A DNA stretch of 64,000 nucleotides, from positions 62,001 through 126,000 of the forward strand of contig JAFXCH010000021.1 in assembly GCA_017516485.1 (NCBI GenBank). The letters are read 5' to 3'. How positions within the stretch are numbered: position 1 is the first letter of the stretch; every line of letters starts with the position of its first letter. Below, piece by piece: positions 50,203 through 58,399 of this stretch. This stretch comes from Clostridia bacterium. GTDB lineage: Bacteria > Bacillota > Clostridia > Oscillospirales > Acutalibacteraceae. The position numbers and the translations under genes were made by a program. Under the pieces are notes generated by a model. It saw only the letters and a list, made by a program, of their open reading frames with translations. It searched no databases and was not told the DNA's origin.

Positions 50203-52548
50203 TTATACCTCCAATAAGATTTTACCCTCTTCGAGTTGAGCCTGATTAATCTGCTTGATGATTCGTCTGCCGTCAGGATAGTTGACAACAACCTCAATCA
50301 TAAGTTTCACATCTCTGGCTATGTTCTTTGCCTTTTCTACTGCCTCGGTAATTTTGCTTTCAGGTGCGATAATCTCACCCTCTCGACGGTTATCACCGAC
50401 GATTGCAAGCTGAGGGTTGTTTGCCCTTACCCATCCGCCTTCAGCAAGCATAGGTATCTGAGGAACGGTAGCTCGCCATGTTAACCAACTGAACGGTTTT
50501 ATTTTCGCAATCTCAATCGAGGATATTTTATCGAGTACTGTATTAAGACCCTCGAAAGGTTTTTTAACCACAGTATTTATACCCTTAATCAGTGCGTTTA
50601 CGACTGTTTTAAATGAGGTTACTATACCATCTTTGATACCGTCGAAAACCTTGCCGCCGGCAGAGAATACATTCTTTACAGCGGTCCAGGCGCTGGTGAA
50701 AGTAGTTTTAAAAAACGTAGATACGCTCGAAAACGTATTTTTTATGCCTGACCAAGCTTGAGAAGCGCCGTTTCTTAAAGAGGTCCAAGCGTTTGAGGCC
50801 GATAATGAAACGCTGGACCATAATCCGGTAAAAAAGCTGCGTATCGGTACAACAACATTATTGTTAAACCAATCTTTTGCTTTTTGCCAAGCTTCTTTTG
50901 TTTTTTCCCAAGCAGCAACTGCTGCCGCTTTAATTTCATCCCAGTGCTTCACGCATACTATAATGATTGCTACCAGTGCTGCTATAGCTGTTACAACCAA
51001 TCCAACGGGATTGGCGTTCATTACTGCGTTTACTATTGCTTGTGCTGCCGCATATGTTTTAGTTGCAGCCGTTGCCGCAAATTGAACGGTTTTATATGCC
51101 GCCCACGCTGCTGTAACTATACCTATAGTGTATGCAATACCCTCAAGTATAGGCTTACCGTCGGTTTTTAACCATTCAAGTGCGTCGTTTACGGTATCCA
51201 TCTGTTGGCTAAGACTCGACAGGTCTGCAGAAATTGCAGGAGCTAACCATTCAATAATATCGGCATACAATTCGGAAATATATCCAATTACTATAAGTAT
51301 TATTTCAGCTATATTACCGGCTATATTTTTAAGTGAAACAAAAGCATCACGTCCGCCGTTTTCCCAAATTTGCTTAATAGATTTTGTAACTCGTTGTGCC
51401 GAATTTGAAATCTTTTCGAAGTGGCTTGCTATAGCATTGGCAAACGACTGCGTTTCTTTACTTATGCCTTCATAATCTACACCTGTATTGAATGTAGAAT
51501 TTGAAGTGATGCCAGTGCTTAAAGCACCCGATCCTGCAGAAGAATTTGAGCCTGATGAAAGAACGTTGATTTCATCATAAGCGGCAAAGGCTCGCTTGAT
51601 TTTTTTTGCTGCAGCTGTAGCTGCACTGCCTGTGTCAGCTATAGAATCAGCTGCAATAGATGCGGCATTACCCGTAGCCGTAATTGACGACACCGTTTCA
51701 GTTTTCTTACCGAAAAGTGAAGCAATAGCAGATGCCGCTTTATTTGCTGCCGTCATTATGCGGTTGAGCATCTGAAGCAACGGTGCAAGCACCTGAATAA
51801 TTACTGCACCAAGTGTCGCCTTGAGTGAATCGAACTGAAGCTTCAGTATTTTCGTCTGGTTTGCCCACGAATTAGATGTACGGGAAAAGTCACCCTGTGC
51901 ATCGGCTGTGACACTCATCAGGTAATTGTAACGCAACAGAGCCTGATTCGCCTGGGTCATGGAATTGTACGACTGCGTAATACCCTGCGAGAGTGCATAC
52001 GCCTCAAGGTTAGCAACCGACATATTGATACCGAGCTGTCTCAAGGGCATTATTTCTCCTGATATGCCTGAACGAATTTTTTCAAAAGCTGTTTCTACAT
52101 CAAGGTTGTAAAATGATGCTATATCGCCTGCAAGCTCAGTTAAAGACGTTGACATATCATAGGCAGAATCAGTACCTAATCCCATTGATTTAAACATCGC
52201 ACCCATGGTACCAGAAAATTGCTTTGCGTGCAGCTCCGATACACCGAATGCTTTTGCAGTAGTTTTAGCCCATGCATTGATTTTCGGTGCAGAATCGCCG
52301 AATGTTACATCAACAACATTCTGCACCTCGGTAAGGTCCGAGCCAAGCTCAACACATTCCTTTGCAAAGGCTGTAACTACTTTAACAGAAAAGGCCGCCG
52401 CAACAGCTGCGCCGACCTTTTTCATTGCTCTACCCATAATGTTTTGGGCAGAGTTACCTGCTGATTTTACTTGTTTTGTGAAGGCGCCGCTGTTTGACAA
52501 GATATCAAACGACACGGCACCTACGTTAGTAGCTGATATTCCTGTCAC
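50203..52548 (-). CDS. Tail tape measure protein
   Basis: A 781-aa protein. It begins VGAVSFDILSNSGAFTKQVK and has the TMP core ELGSDLTEVQNVVDVTFGDS...FSGTMGAMFKSMGLG...IASFYNLDVETAF..., hydrophobic helices near residues 480-515, and tryptophan-rich repeats at 550-620 (AWEKTKEAWQKAKDWF). It sets tail length and passes into the host. The start is the GTG at 52548, which overlaps the preceding stop (GTGA) and lies right after the GGGAGG; an ATA 8 bases after the SD is an alternative, rare start. Confidence 0.9.
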   Translation of the reverse strand: MTGISATNVGAVSFDILSNSGAFTKQVKSAGNSAQNIMGRAMKKVGAAVAAAFSVKVVTAFAKECVELGSDLTEVQNVVDVTFGDSAPKINAWAKTTAKAFGVSELHAKQFSGTMGAMFKSMGLGTDSAYDMSTSLTELAGDIASFYNLDVETAFEKIRSGISGEIMPLRQLGINMSVANLEAYALSQGITQSYNSMTQANQALLRYNYLMSVTADAQGDFSRTSNSWANQTKILKLQFDSLKATLGAVIIQVLAPLLQMLNRIMTAANKAASAIASLFGKKTETVSSITATGNAASIAADSIADTGSAATAAAKKIKRAFAAYDEINVLSSGSNSSAGSGALSTGITSNSTFNTGVDYEGISKETQSFANAIASHFEKISNSAQRVTKSIKQIWENGGRDAFVSLKNIAGNIAEIILIVIGYISELYADIIEWLAPAISADLSSLSQQMDTVNDALEWLKTDGKPILEGIAYTIGIVTAAWAAYKTVQFAATAATKTYAAAQAIVNAVMNANPVGLVVTAIAALVAIIIVCVKHWDEIKAAAVAAWEKTKEAWQKAKDWFNNNVVVPIRSFFTGLWSSVSLSASNAWTSLRNGASQAWSGIKNTFSSVSTFFKTTFTSAWTAVKNVFSAGGKVFDGIKDGIVTSFKTVVNALIKGINTVVKKPFEGLNTVLDKISSIEIAKIKPFSWLTWRATVPQIPMLAEGGWVRANNPQLAIVGDNRREGEIIAPESKITEAVEKAKNIARDVKLMIEVVVNYPDGRRIIKQINQAQLEEGKILLEV

Positions 52549-52880
52549 CTCCCAGCAAGTGAGCTGAGAATCTGTTGCAGTTGATTGACAGACATTGTGG
52601 GCTTTGTTTCTTTGAGCATTTTTTGTGCTTTAAAAGCCTGCCAATCGGAACGGATGCGTTTCTCTGTCACGGTCATATTCGCAATCCGCTCACGGTCTGT
52701 TTCAGCTCTTATCTGCACTACTTCGCCCAAAGGAGTATCTGCCATAAGTCCGCCGAGGAGCTTGAGATACTCGCTCACAGAAATATCTTCCTGAAGGAGC
52801 CTGATACCGTATTGCTTGGCAAAGCTCGCAATAATCAGAGCTTCGTCAAACTCAGGGTCATACCAGGTCTCCGTACTTAG
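52545..52880 (-). CDS. Frameshift extension of the tail assembly chaperone (gpGT-like T part)
   Basis: The -1 frame from 52880 reads LSTETWYDPEFDEALIIASF, then AKQYGIRLLQEDISVSEYLK, and runs to a TGA at 52545-52547, 111 residues. The part before 52778 has no start codon but is clearly protein-like, so the whole segment is probably made only as a fusion (217 aa) with the upstream frame through slippage at 52880-52886. Fused G-T chaperones bridge the tail tube protein and tape measure during assembly. An internal GTG at 52778 could be an alternative start but lacks an SD. Confidence 0.82.
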   Translation of the reverse strand, partial: LSTETWYDPEFDEALIIASFAKQYGIRLLQEDISVSEYLKLLGGLMADTPLGEVVQIRAETDRERIANMTVTEKRIRSDWQAFKAQKMLKETKPTMSVNQLQQILSSLAGR

Positions 52881-53197
52881 TTTTTTGCTGTTGCCTCTTT
52901 CTTCAGGGTCTCATAATCCTGACCTGTGATAGCCGCCATAACGTAGAAAGTAAGATTCTGGAAACCTTCAAACGTGATACCGCCTTCGGCTTCCATAATC
53001 TCTTTAAGCTGCTTCTTACCAAGGGCAAGCTCGAGAGCCGCCATATTGGTATCTTCAATGTTGGGGTCTGCCTGAACGGCCTGAATCTTATCCCACGTGC
53101 TTTTGCGGTCATCAACCGTGTAGATTTTATCACCGATTTTGAGTGACGGATGATTGTCGCCTGTAAGAATAGAGCCTTTTGTGTCAATAATTTTCAT
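52877..53197 (-). CDS. Tail assembly chaperone (gpG-like)
   Basis: A 106-aa protein, MKIIDTKGSILTGDNHPSLK..., ending ATAKN-stop. It lies between the tail tube gene and the tape measure gene, the classical position of gpG. It coats the tape measure protein before tail assembly. Its last codons form the slippery heptamer A-AAA-AAC. SD GGAGGAATAAAAA. Confidence 0.85.
   Translation of the reverse strand: MKIIDTKGSILTGDNHPSLKIGDKIYTVDDRKSTWDKIQAVQADPNIEDTNMAALELALGKKQLKEIMEAEGGITFEGFQNLTFYVMAAITGQDYETLKKEATAKN
52880..52886 (-). promoter_or_regulatory. Slippery heptamer for -1 ribosomal frameshift
   Basis: A-AAA-AAC in the correct register (X-XXY-YYZ): codons GCA AAA AAC TAA on the minus strand. 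Slipping back one base leads into the T extension. The 0-frame stop is immediately after. Confidence 0.9.
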
Positions 53198-53224
53198 TTT
53201 TTATTCCTCCGTTATTTGTTTTTG

Positions 53225-53665
53225 TTATGCATTTTTAGGTTCGAAAGTAGGCTTGCCGTTTGAAACGCAGTCAAAGGTAAGGGGTGCTACATTGGTTGCG
53301 TCGCCGCCCATAAAGTCCTTAACCTGCAATACAACGGGTGCCGTAAAAACCGCACCGTCAGGGAAAGTAAGCCTCAGCTTTGAATCGCAATCCCTGCCGT
53401 TTGCAAGTGCTTTGCTTGCAATATAATCATTGCCGGCATCGCCGATATTACGCTTACCGCTGAACGATGCAACAAAGGACTTCGCAGTTGCGAGAGCTCT
53501 CTGCCAGCCATCTTCGGTAAGTGAATTCCAGGTTTCAACACCTGTTTCAATGGAAAGGCCCATGCTCTCCATATCCGCAACTGTTGCATAGGTTTCGGCT
53601 GCACCGCCTGACGTCTCGACTTCAATAGTGATATCGTAGACGGGGAAAACACCTGAAAAACTCAA
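53225..53665 (-). CDS. Major tail tube protein (TTG start)
   Basis: A 146-aa protein, MSFSGVFPVYDITIEVETSG..., with a compact beta-rich sequence typical of tail tube proteins: VQVKDF-type strands, LRLTFPDGAVFTAPVVLQ. It lies directly before the chaperone gene, as expected. The frame opens with a GTG at 53674 that is part of the SD (AAGGAGTG); the TTG at 53665, 8 bases further, is a better start. Confidence 0.85.
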   Translation of the reverse strand: MSFSGVFPVYDITIEVETSGGAAETYATVADMESMGLSIETGVETWNSLTEDGWQRALATAKSFVASFSGKRNIGDAGNDYIASKALANGRDCDSKLRLTFPDGAVFTAPVVLQVKDFMGGDATNVAPLTFDCVSNGKPTFEPKNA

Positions 53666-53670
53666 AAAAA

Positions 53671-54060
53671 TCACTCCTTGTTAATGTAAAAATCTAACTC
53701 AATGGAGTACTCGCACACACCTTTATCATCACTGCCCAAATCAACGGGATAGTCATAACGGGATATAACGAATACTCTCTTGTTTTCTATGACGAAGGTC
53801 TTTTCGTCAAAAAAGTCGTAAAGCTCCTGTGCTTTTTCAGCCGCCTTTATGGGGCTGTTGGTAAAACGCAGGAGCACTGTTACGGGGAGCCGCTCAAAGC
53901 TTTTGTTTGCCTTGCCGCCGAGAGCTGTAATTTTAGGGGCGGCATGCTTCGAATTATAGAAGCATACAGCCCTGTCACTGTCCTTATCGATACGACCGAC
54001 GGATATGCTGTCCGTCCAACCGTATTCTGTCTGAAAAAAATCTCTTATTGCTTTAAGCAC
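53671..54060 (-). CDS. Phage tail terminator/minor structural protein (GTG start)
   Basis: A 129-aa protein, starting LKAIRDFFQTEYGWTDSISV after the GTG, with SD GGGAGGT 7 bases upstream. The fold is likely that of a tail terminator (gpU-like): YVF-type strands RVFVISRYDYPVDLG and the ending CEYSIELDFYIN. Position between the gp10-like gene and the tube gene agrees. Confidence 0.78.
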   Translation of the reverse strand: MLKAIRDFFQTEYGWTDSISVGRIDKDSDRAVCFYNSKHAAPKITALGGKANKSFERLPVTVLLRFTNSPIKAAEKAQELYDFFDEKTFVIENKRVFVISRYDYPVDLGSDDKGVCEYSIELDFYINKE

Positions 54061-54063
54061 CGC

Positions 54064-54441
54064 TCAACCTCCCAGACTCTTACGCATAAACACCGCAAAA
54101 ACCTTTTTGGCATAGTCCTTTTTCGTACCGTTGATATAAGGCTCAAACCAGCCCGCTCCTGCATTTGGATTATCACGAGTGCTGAATTTATACTCAGGAT
54201 GGAAATACAGTCGCCTTGCATATGGCGTATCGGATACGACAAACACCTTGCCCGAATCAACCTCGGAATCATCAACAAAGGTCGAACGATTCTGAAGCTG
54301 ACCCGTATCAAACGGCATTGTTTGCGACTGTTGCAAATCTGTTTTGACCGCATCAGCAGTCTTAATCAGTGCTTTACGTATATCAGACTCTATACGGTTA
54401 ATATTTGCTGTGTTATACGTTACCTTTGGTGTCAGCTTCAT
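54064..54441 (-). CDS. HK97 gp10-like minor capsid/head-tail protein
   Basis: A 125-aa protein with the pattern PFDTGQLQNRSTFVDDSEVD...TPYARRLYFHPEYKFS of gp10-family head-tail joining proteins. It overlaps the preceding gene (ATGA), and its translation probably depends on it because no SD is visible. Confidence 0.83.
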   Translation of the reverse strand: MKLTPKVTYNTANINRIESDIRKALIKTADAVKTDLQQSQTMPFDTGQLQNRSTFVDDSEVDSGKVFVVSDTPYARRLYFHPEYKFSTRDNPNAGAGWFEPYINGTKKDYAKKVFAVFMRKSLGG

Positions 54442-54785
54442 ATCAGCTTAAAGACGGTGTGATGCACCGTACCGTCGGGATTTTTAGGCCTTGCAGCTTC
54501 GTGTATATGCATTACACGCTTACCGATTTGCACGGTACCCGAAGATATTTCGGGCATATTCGGTGCAATATCGCCCTTGACGATGACCTGACCGCTCAGT
54601 ATTACCTGCTTGCCGTCAGCGGTATAAACACGCTTTGTATGCTCTGACCACATACATTTTGTGCTTATCGGCTTCGCCTTTTCGGGCTCACCGTCTTTAT
54701 TGAGACCTTTTACATCGAGAGTTATGGTGCAAGGTGTTACAAGCAGATGATCGGGGAACGGTAACTTTTTGACTTTTGTTGCCAT
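54438..54785 (-). CDS. Head-closure/minor capsid protein
   Basis: A 115-aa beta-rich protein (VTPCTITLDVKGLNKDGE, VIVKGDIAPNMPEISSGTVQ, HIHEAARPKNPDGTVHHTVF). This fits the head-tail stopper position in the gene order. SD GAGGAGGG; the start shares bases with the preceding stop (TAATG). Confidence 0.78.
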   Translation of the reverse strand: MATKVKKLPFPDHLLVTPCTITLDVKGLNKDGEPEKAKPISTKCMWSEHTKRVYTADGKQVILSGQVIVKGDIAPNMPEISSGTVQIGKRVMHIHEAARPKNPDGTVHHTVFKLI

Positions 54786-55165
54786 TATAAAGCCCTCCTC
54801 ATAAGTCCTGTTTGCTCAAGCAGTTTATATGCCAGCGTTGCCATACCGGCACGCTCTGCGGCGGTTTGTTTGCCGCTCACACTCACACTGATATCGAGTA
54901 CGCTGTAACTTTCAATCTGCGGTTCACCGTCGGTATAACCGCCATATTCCTGAATGTAATCAGCTTGGACACACACGGCTTTTCTCACCTTATCTTTTTG
55001 AAATTCGGTGAGAGTGTCAAAACCGATACCTCTGATACGATTAAAAGTGACCTCGTCGACTTTCATCTCGGCGAGGTCAAGCAATTCTCTTATATCTTTG
55101 ATGCAATCTTCATCAGGCTCACTGCTCTTGCGGTTGGCTATGTAGTAGTCAATATCGACGTACAT
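54785..55165 (-). CDS. Head-tail connector (gp6-like)
   Basis: A 126-aa mostly helical protein (IKDIRELLDLAEMKVDEVTFNR, FQKDKVRKAVCVQADYIQEYGG), typical of the gp6/gp15-type connector that follows the capsid gene. It ends MRRAL. Confidence 0.82.
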   Translation of the reverse strand: MYVDIDYYIANRKSSEPDEDCIKDIRELLDLAEMKVDEVTFNRIRGIGFDTLTEFQKDKVRKAVCVQADYIQEYGGYTDGEPQIESYSVLDISVSVSGKQTAAERAGMATLAYKLLEQTGLMRRAL

Positions 55166-55169
55166 AGCA

Positions 55170-56117
55170 TCAGCCCTCTACATCAACATAGAGGCTGTCA
55201 ATTTTGCCGGACTTGCCGTTGGGGAAGGTGAAAACGTCAGAAAGCTCACGCTCCTGGTAGAGGTAACCGTCACCTTCAGTATGTGCACCGGGATTGAAGT
55301 AATAAATACTTGAAATCTTGGGCACAAACTTTGTAGTAAGCGGAGAAGCGATAAGAACGTTGAGGTGCTTGGATGCTTCAACGCCGTCGCCTGCCTCTAC
55401 AGGTACGAAGCCGCCGTCTTCGGAATCAAAGTTGAAGCTGTCATAGAACACTTCATCGTCGATAACCTCAAAAACAGGTACGCCGTCAACTTTTGCAACA
55501 CGTGTCTCGATACCTGCACCGCCCTCGGCAATCTGAGTCATCTCGATTGTCTTGGAAATTTCGGCAGACATTTCGAGAAGATCCATAATCTCACTGCGGA
55601 CATAGACGATAAGGGCACCCTTGGCTCTGTAGATACGAAGCTTACCTGCGGCAATCATAGCCTTGAGCTTTGAAAGCACGTTTGCTTTTGTCCACGAGCT
55701 GAGTGCACTTTCTGACCAGTAACCCTCCTGCTCTTTTGCAAGTGCGGCACACTTCGAGAAGAAAAGAGCGTTCTTTTCGGGTGTTGACTGTGTGCGTGTG
55801 AATACCTTGGCGATATTCTGAATGGATGCGGTTGCGTTGCTCTCGCTTACTTCTGCCTTATCGACAAGGAAGGAAATATCACGGTCATGCTTGAGGGTGA
55901 AAGCTACATCCGTCTGATTGATTGAACCTCTGTTCCAACCGCCGTTGCGGCTGTGGCTCTTAAAGCCGGTAGTGCTCATCTGTGTGAAGTGGAAGGTCTT
56001 ACCATCCTCCATAAATTTCACGTTGTTGGTGATGAACGGAGAAATAAGACTCTCCTGCATAAAGATTTCAAGAAGCTCGGGCTCCCATCTTTCAGCATAG
56101 TTTACATTGTTAGGCAT
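55170..56117 (-). CDS. Major capsid protein
   Basis: A 315-aa protein, MPNNVNYAERWEPELLEIFM..., with an HK97-like order of a helical N-arm, an E-loop region rich in S, N and R (STTGFKSHSRNGGWNRGSIN), and P-domain spine helix. It follows the scaffold gene. SD AAGGAG. No protease gene is present, in agreement with a separate scaffold. Confidence 0.88.
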   Translation of the reverse strand: MPNNVNYAERWEPELLEIFMQESLISPFITNNVKFMEDGKTFHFTQMSTTGFKSHSRNGGWNRGSINQTDVAFTLKHDRDISFLVDKAEVSESNATASIQNIAKVFTRTQSTPEKNALFFSKCAALAKEQEGYWSESALSSWTKANVLSKLKAMIAAGKLRIYRAKGALIVYVRSEIMDLLEMSAEISKTIEMTQIAEGGAGIETRVAKVDGVPVFEVIDDEVFYDSFNFDSEDGGFVPVEAGDGVEASKHLNVLIASPLTTKFVPKISSIYYFNPGAHTEGDGYLYQERELSDVFTFPNGKSGKIDSLYVDVEG

Positions 56118-56137
56118 TTGTTTTTTCTCCTTACATA

Positions 56138-56746
56138 TTAGTTGAATCTGTTCCAGCTCTTCTGCTTGGGCTTATCTGCCGGGGCAGGAGCTGTGTTTTG
56201 CTGACCGTCGCCGCCGATTGCAAAACCGACTGTTTTGCCGTCAGCCTTTTCGGCAAGTTCGGGCCATTCTTCAAACAGCTTTTTGACAGCTTCGGTAGCT
56301 TTATCACGGCTGAAATTGCCTTCGTCATCAAGACAATCCGCACGGTCGATAAGCTTGACCGCCCTTGCAACCTTCTCTGCTTTGACGTGCTGCGAGAGCA
56401 TAATGTTCTCAAGCACAGAGTTTTCAAGGCTTGCTGTCAGCTCGGCAACTTTTGTATCATCCTGACCGACGGACTGACTTGCACCCTCTGCCGCTGCAGC
56501 TTCTGCGAGGATCTTCTTCGCCTTCTCTTTGTCGGTGATACCCAGCTCTTTGAGGAGCTTGTTTACTGCCTTTTCGCTGTTTTTCTTGCTGATGTTGTTC
56601 ACATCGTCGTCTGTGTACTTCTTTTCAGGCTCGTTTGTGGGCGGTGTTGTGTTGGGCGGTGTTGTGTTGGGCGGTGTTGTACCGCCTTCGGTACCGTCTC
56701 CCGGTTCCTGAGCGTCAAGTACAGTTTCTTTGTTGTTTTCTGCCAT
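56138..56746 (-). CDS. Capsid scaffolding protein
   Basis: A 202-aa protein with a proline/threonine-rich N-terminal linker containing three copies of a TPPNT unit, then a highly helical, charged segment (residues 40-150) and a basic C-terminus. It is typical of SPP1/phi29-type scaffolds which guide the capsid and leave. The C-terminal KPKQKSWNRFN tail would bind the capsid protein. SD AAAGGAGAC. Confidence 0.85.
   Translation of the reverse strand: MAENNKETVLDAQEPGDGTEGGTTPPNTTPPNTTPPTNEPEKKYTDDDVNNISKKNSEKAVNKLLKELGITDKEKAKKILAEAAAAEGASQSVGQDDTKVAELTASLENSVLENIMLSQHVKAEKVARAVKLIDRADCLDDEGNFSRDKATEAVKKLFEEWPELAEKADGKTVGFAIGGDGQQNTAPAPADKPKQKSWNRFN
56638..56681. repeat. 15-bp tandem repeat in the scaffold gene
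   Basis: About three copies of a 15-bp unit (GGGCGGTGTTGTGTT in plus orientation), in frame, encoding the TPPN repeats. Confidence 0.85.
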
Positions 56747-56816
56747 TTTGTCTCCTTTTTACGGATAAGGTCATCCGCTCCCCGTTTATACGCACACGGG
56801 CAAACGTATTTTGATA

Positions 56817-56852
56817 TGAAAAAAGACACCCTGCAAAATTGCAGAGTGTCTG
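56817..56852 (-). terminator. Terminator inside the phage late region
   Basis: On the minus strand GACACTCTGC pairs with GCAGGGTGTC (56825-56850), followed by TTTTTTC. It lies just after the zinc-ribbon gene and before scaffold and capsid genes. Confidence 0.87.
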
Positions 56853-56870
56853 AATTCAACTGTATAAAAT

Positions 56871-57050
56871 TTATTCGGCTATAAAGCCCTCAAAATGAGT
56901 AGCAGCATTGCAATCGCTACACTTAAAAAACAAGGTTTTTCTTTGACCGTGATTCAATTCTTCAACTTCAATACTTTTGCTACTGCATTTAGGGCAAATT
57001 CCCTTTTCTTTATTCTTTTCATAAGATAACAGATTTTTCGTCCAATCCAT
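56871..57050 (-). CDS. 59-aa zinc-ribbon protein downstream of the MuF gene
   Basis: A 59-aa protein, MDWTKNLLSYEKNKEKGICP..., with CPKCSS (near residue 19) and CSDCNA (near 44), a classic two-knuckle zinc ribbon. SD GAAAGGAGGG is excellent; the start overlaps the stop of the MuF gene (TAATG). It is AT-rich, like the C-terminal part of MuF, and is followed by a terminator. Function unknown; position fits an immunity or regulatory partner of the fused metallopeptidase. Confidence 0.82.
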   Translation of the reverse strand: MDWTKNLLSYEKNKEKGICPKCSSKSIEVEELNHGQRKTLFFKCSDCNAATHFEGFIAE

Positions 57051-58399
57051 TATAATTTGCCCTCCTTTCTAAGGCTTTCGACAAACGTATCTTCAGCTTC
57101 ATAAGCCAGTTTTTCAAATGCACCAAGATTGTTTTGTACATATTCCGTACCGAATTCTTTAAATTGTTTTACATGCTGTAATTCATGATAAAGAGTTCTC
57201 AGCAAGGTTTCCTTATCTCTAAAAGCATTTGGAAAGAATGTAATACCACCAACAGATTCACTATCCGCTCTACCAGTATAAGCTAAACTCAATAATTCCT
57301 CATTGAAATCAATGTTTAAACTTATTCCTGTCAAATCAATATCGTATTCTTTTGCAAGCTCACGAATTCGCTTTTTGCTCATTCTTTCGACAAGTCCGGA
57401 AAAAGCACCTTTGTTGGCTCTTTTTCTTAACATTTGCTTCGGCTTTATTATATCACTTTTTTCAGATTTTGCAATATCTGAATTATTGATTTTATATTCA
57501 TTCAGCTTGTTATCCTCTGTCTCGTAACCGTTGATATCCTCTAATTCGGGGTAGTATGTACCGAGGCCGTGACGGCAACGTGGATGATAGAGCCCTTGTG
57601 CCATTGCTTCACTGAGTAGCATATAATCGCCGTCTTCCTGTGTACCGCCCGAATAGACATCATCAATCAGCACTTTACCCTCAAACGGCTTGCAGAGGTC
57701 GCACGAGGTTGAATGGCGGGAAATTATGACAAGTGTTTCACCTATCGACTTACGGAACTCGCCCTCGCCGACCATATAAGCACGCTGATTTGCTGTACGC
57801 ACCGCCATTGATGCATAATCGGCAATATTTACACGCCTGCCGTCCTTATACTCAATGCAATTGAGACCTTTTTTCTCAAATTCCTCAACAGCCTTTTTAA
57901 CAGCCTGCTCTTCGGTATAAACACCGTTAGAGACAAACATACCTGCTTTGAAGATTGTCTGACGGTACTGGTCGTTCATCATACGCAGTACGGCAGAGTT
58001 GGCACGGGCAAGGTCGTTATTGAGGGCGTTAATCAGCCCTTGCACCTTCCTATCGTCGATATGGAAGAAGCTGTCCTTCATCACCTTTGCGGACTTATAG
58101 CCTTTTTTGAGTGCTTTACGGTAACGCCTGAGCTCGTGCTTTGAGCCCTGATTGAGCTCATCAATCATCTGCCGGCTCACTTCTTCGGGCAGGCCGCTCA
58201 GCTTTTTACCCATAATCCGCTCATTCTCACGCTGAAAACGCATAAGCTCCTTGAGCTTGATTGCCTGCCACTGCGGATATTTCAGCCCTGTAAGGGCTTC
58301 CTCTGCCTCGTGCAGACCGAGGTTGCGTTTCATTGAAGCGATAAGCTCAGCTTCCATTTCACGGTAAATATCGGCAATATAGCCGTCGAAATTCTCCAT
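57050..58399 (-). CDS. MuF-like minor capsid protein fused to a HExxH metallopeptidase domain
   Basis: A 449-aa protein. Residues 1-300 are the minor capsid/MuF family: helical N-terminus, then RTANQRAYMVGEG, SCDLCKPFEGKV and HPRCRHGL (putative zinc-binding). After a linker (300-335) comes a separate C-terminal domain of about 115 residues with ITFFPNAFRDKETLLRTLYH, ELQHVKQFKEFG and NNLGAFEKLAYEAEDTF: the HELQH zinc site with a downstream Glu (AEDTF) is that of zincin toxin domains. DNA of the last part looks more AT-rich. MuF is injected with DNA in phages, so the domain may act on the host. Confidence 0.87.
   Translation of the reverse strand: MENFDGYIADIYREMEAELIASMKRNLGLHEAEEALTGLKYPQWQAIKLKELMRFQRENERIMGKKLSGLPEEVSRQMIDELNQGSKHELRRYRKALKKGYKSAKVMKDSFFHIDDRKVQGLINALNNDLARANSAVLRMMNDQYRQTIFKAGMFVSNGVYTEEQAVKKAVEEFEKKGLNCIEYKDGRRVNIADYASMAVRTANQRAYMVGEGEFRKSIGETLVIISRHSTSCDLCKPFEGKVLIDDVYSGGTQEDGDYMLLSEAMAQGLYHPRCRHGLGTYYPELEDINGYETEDNKLNEYKINNSDIAKSEKSDIIKPKQMLRKRANKGAFSGLVERMSKKRIRELAKEYDIDLTGISLNIDFNEELLSLAYTGRADSESVGGITFFPNAFRDKETLLRTLYHELQHVKQFKEFGTEYVQNNLGAFEKLAYEAEDTFVESLRKEGKL

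Noticed and set aside
52545-52778. Independent gene starting at GTG 52778
   Set aside because: No ribosome site there, and protein-like sequence continues upstream in the same frame to the slippery site.
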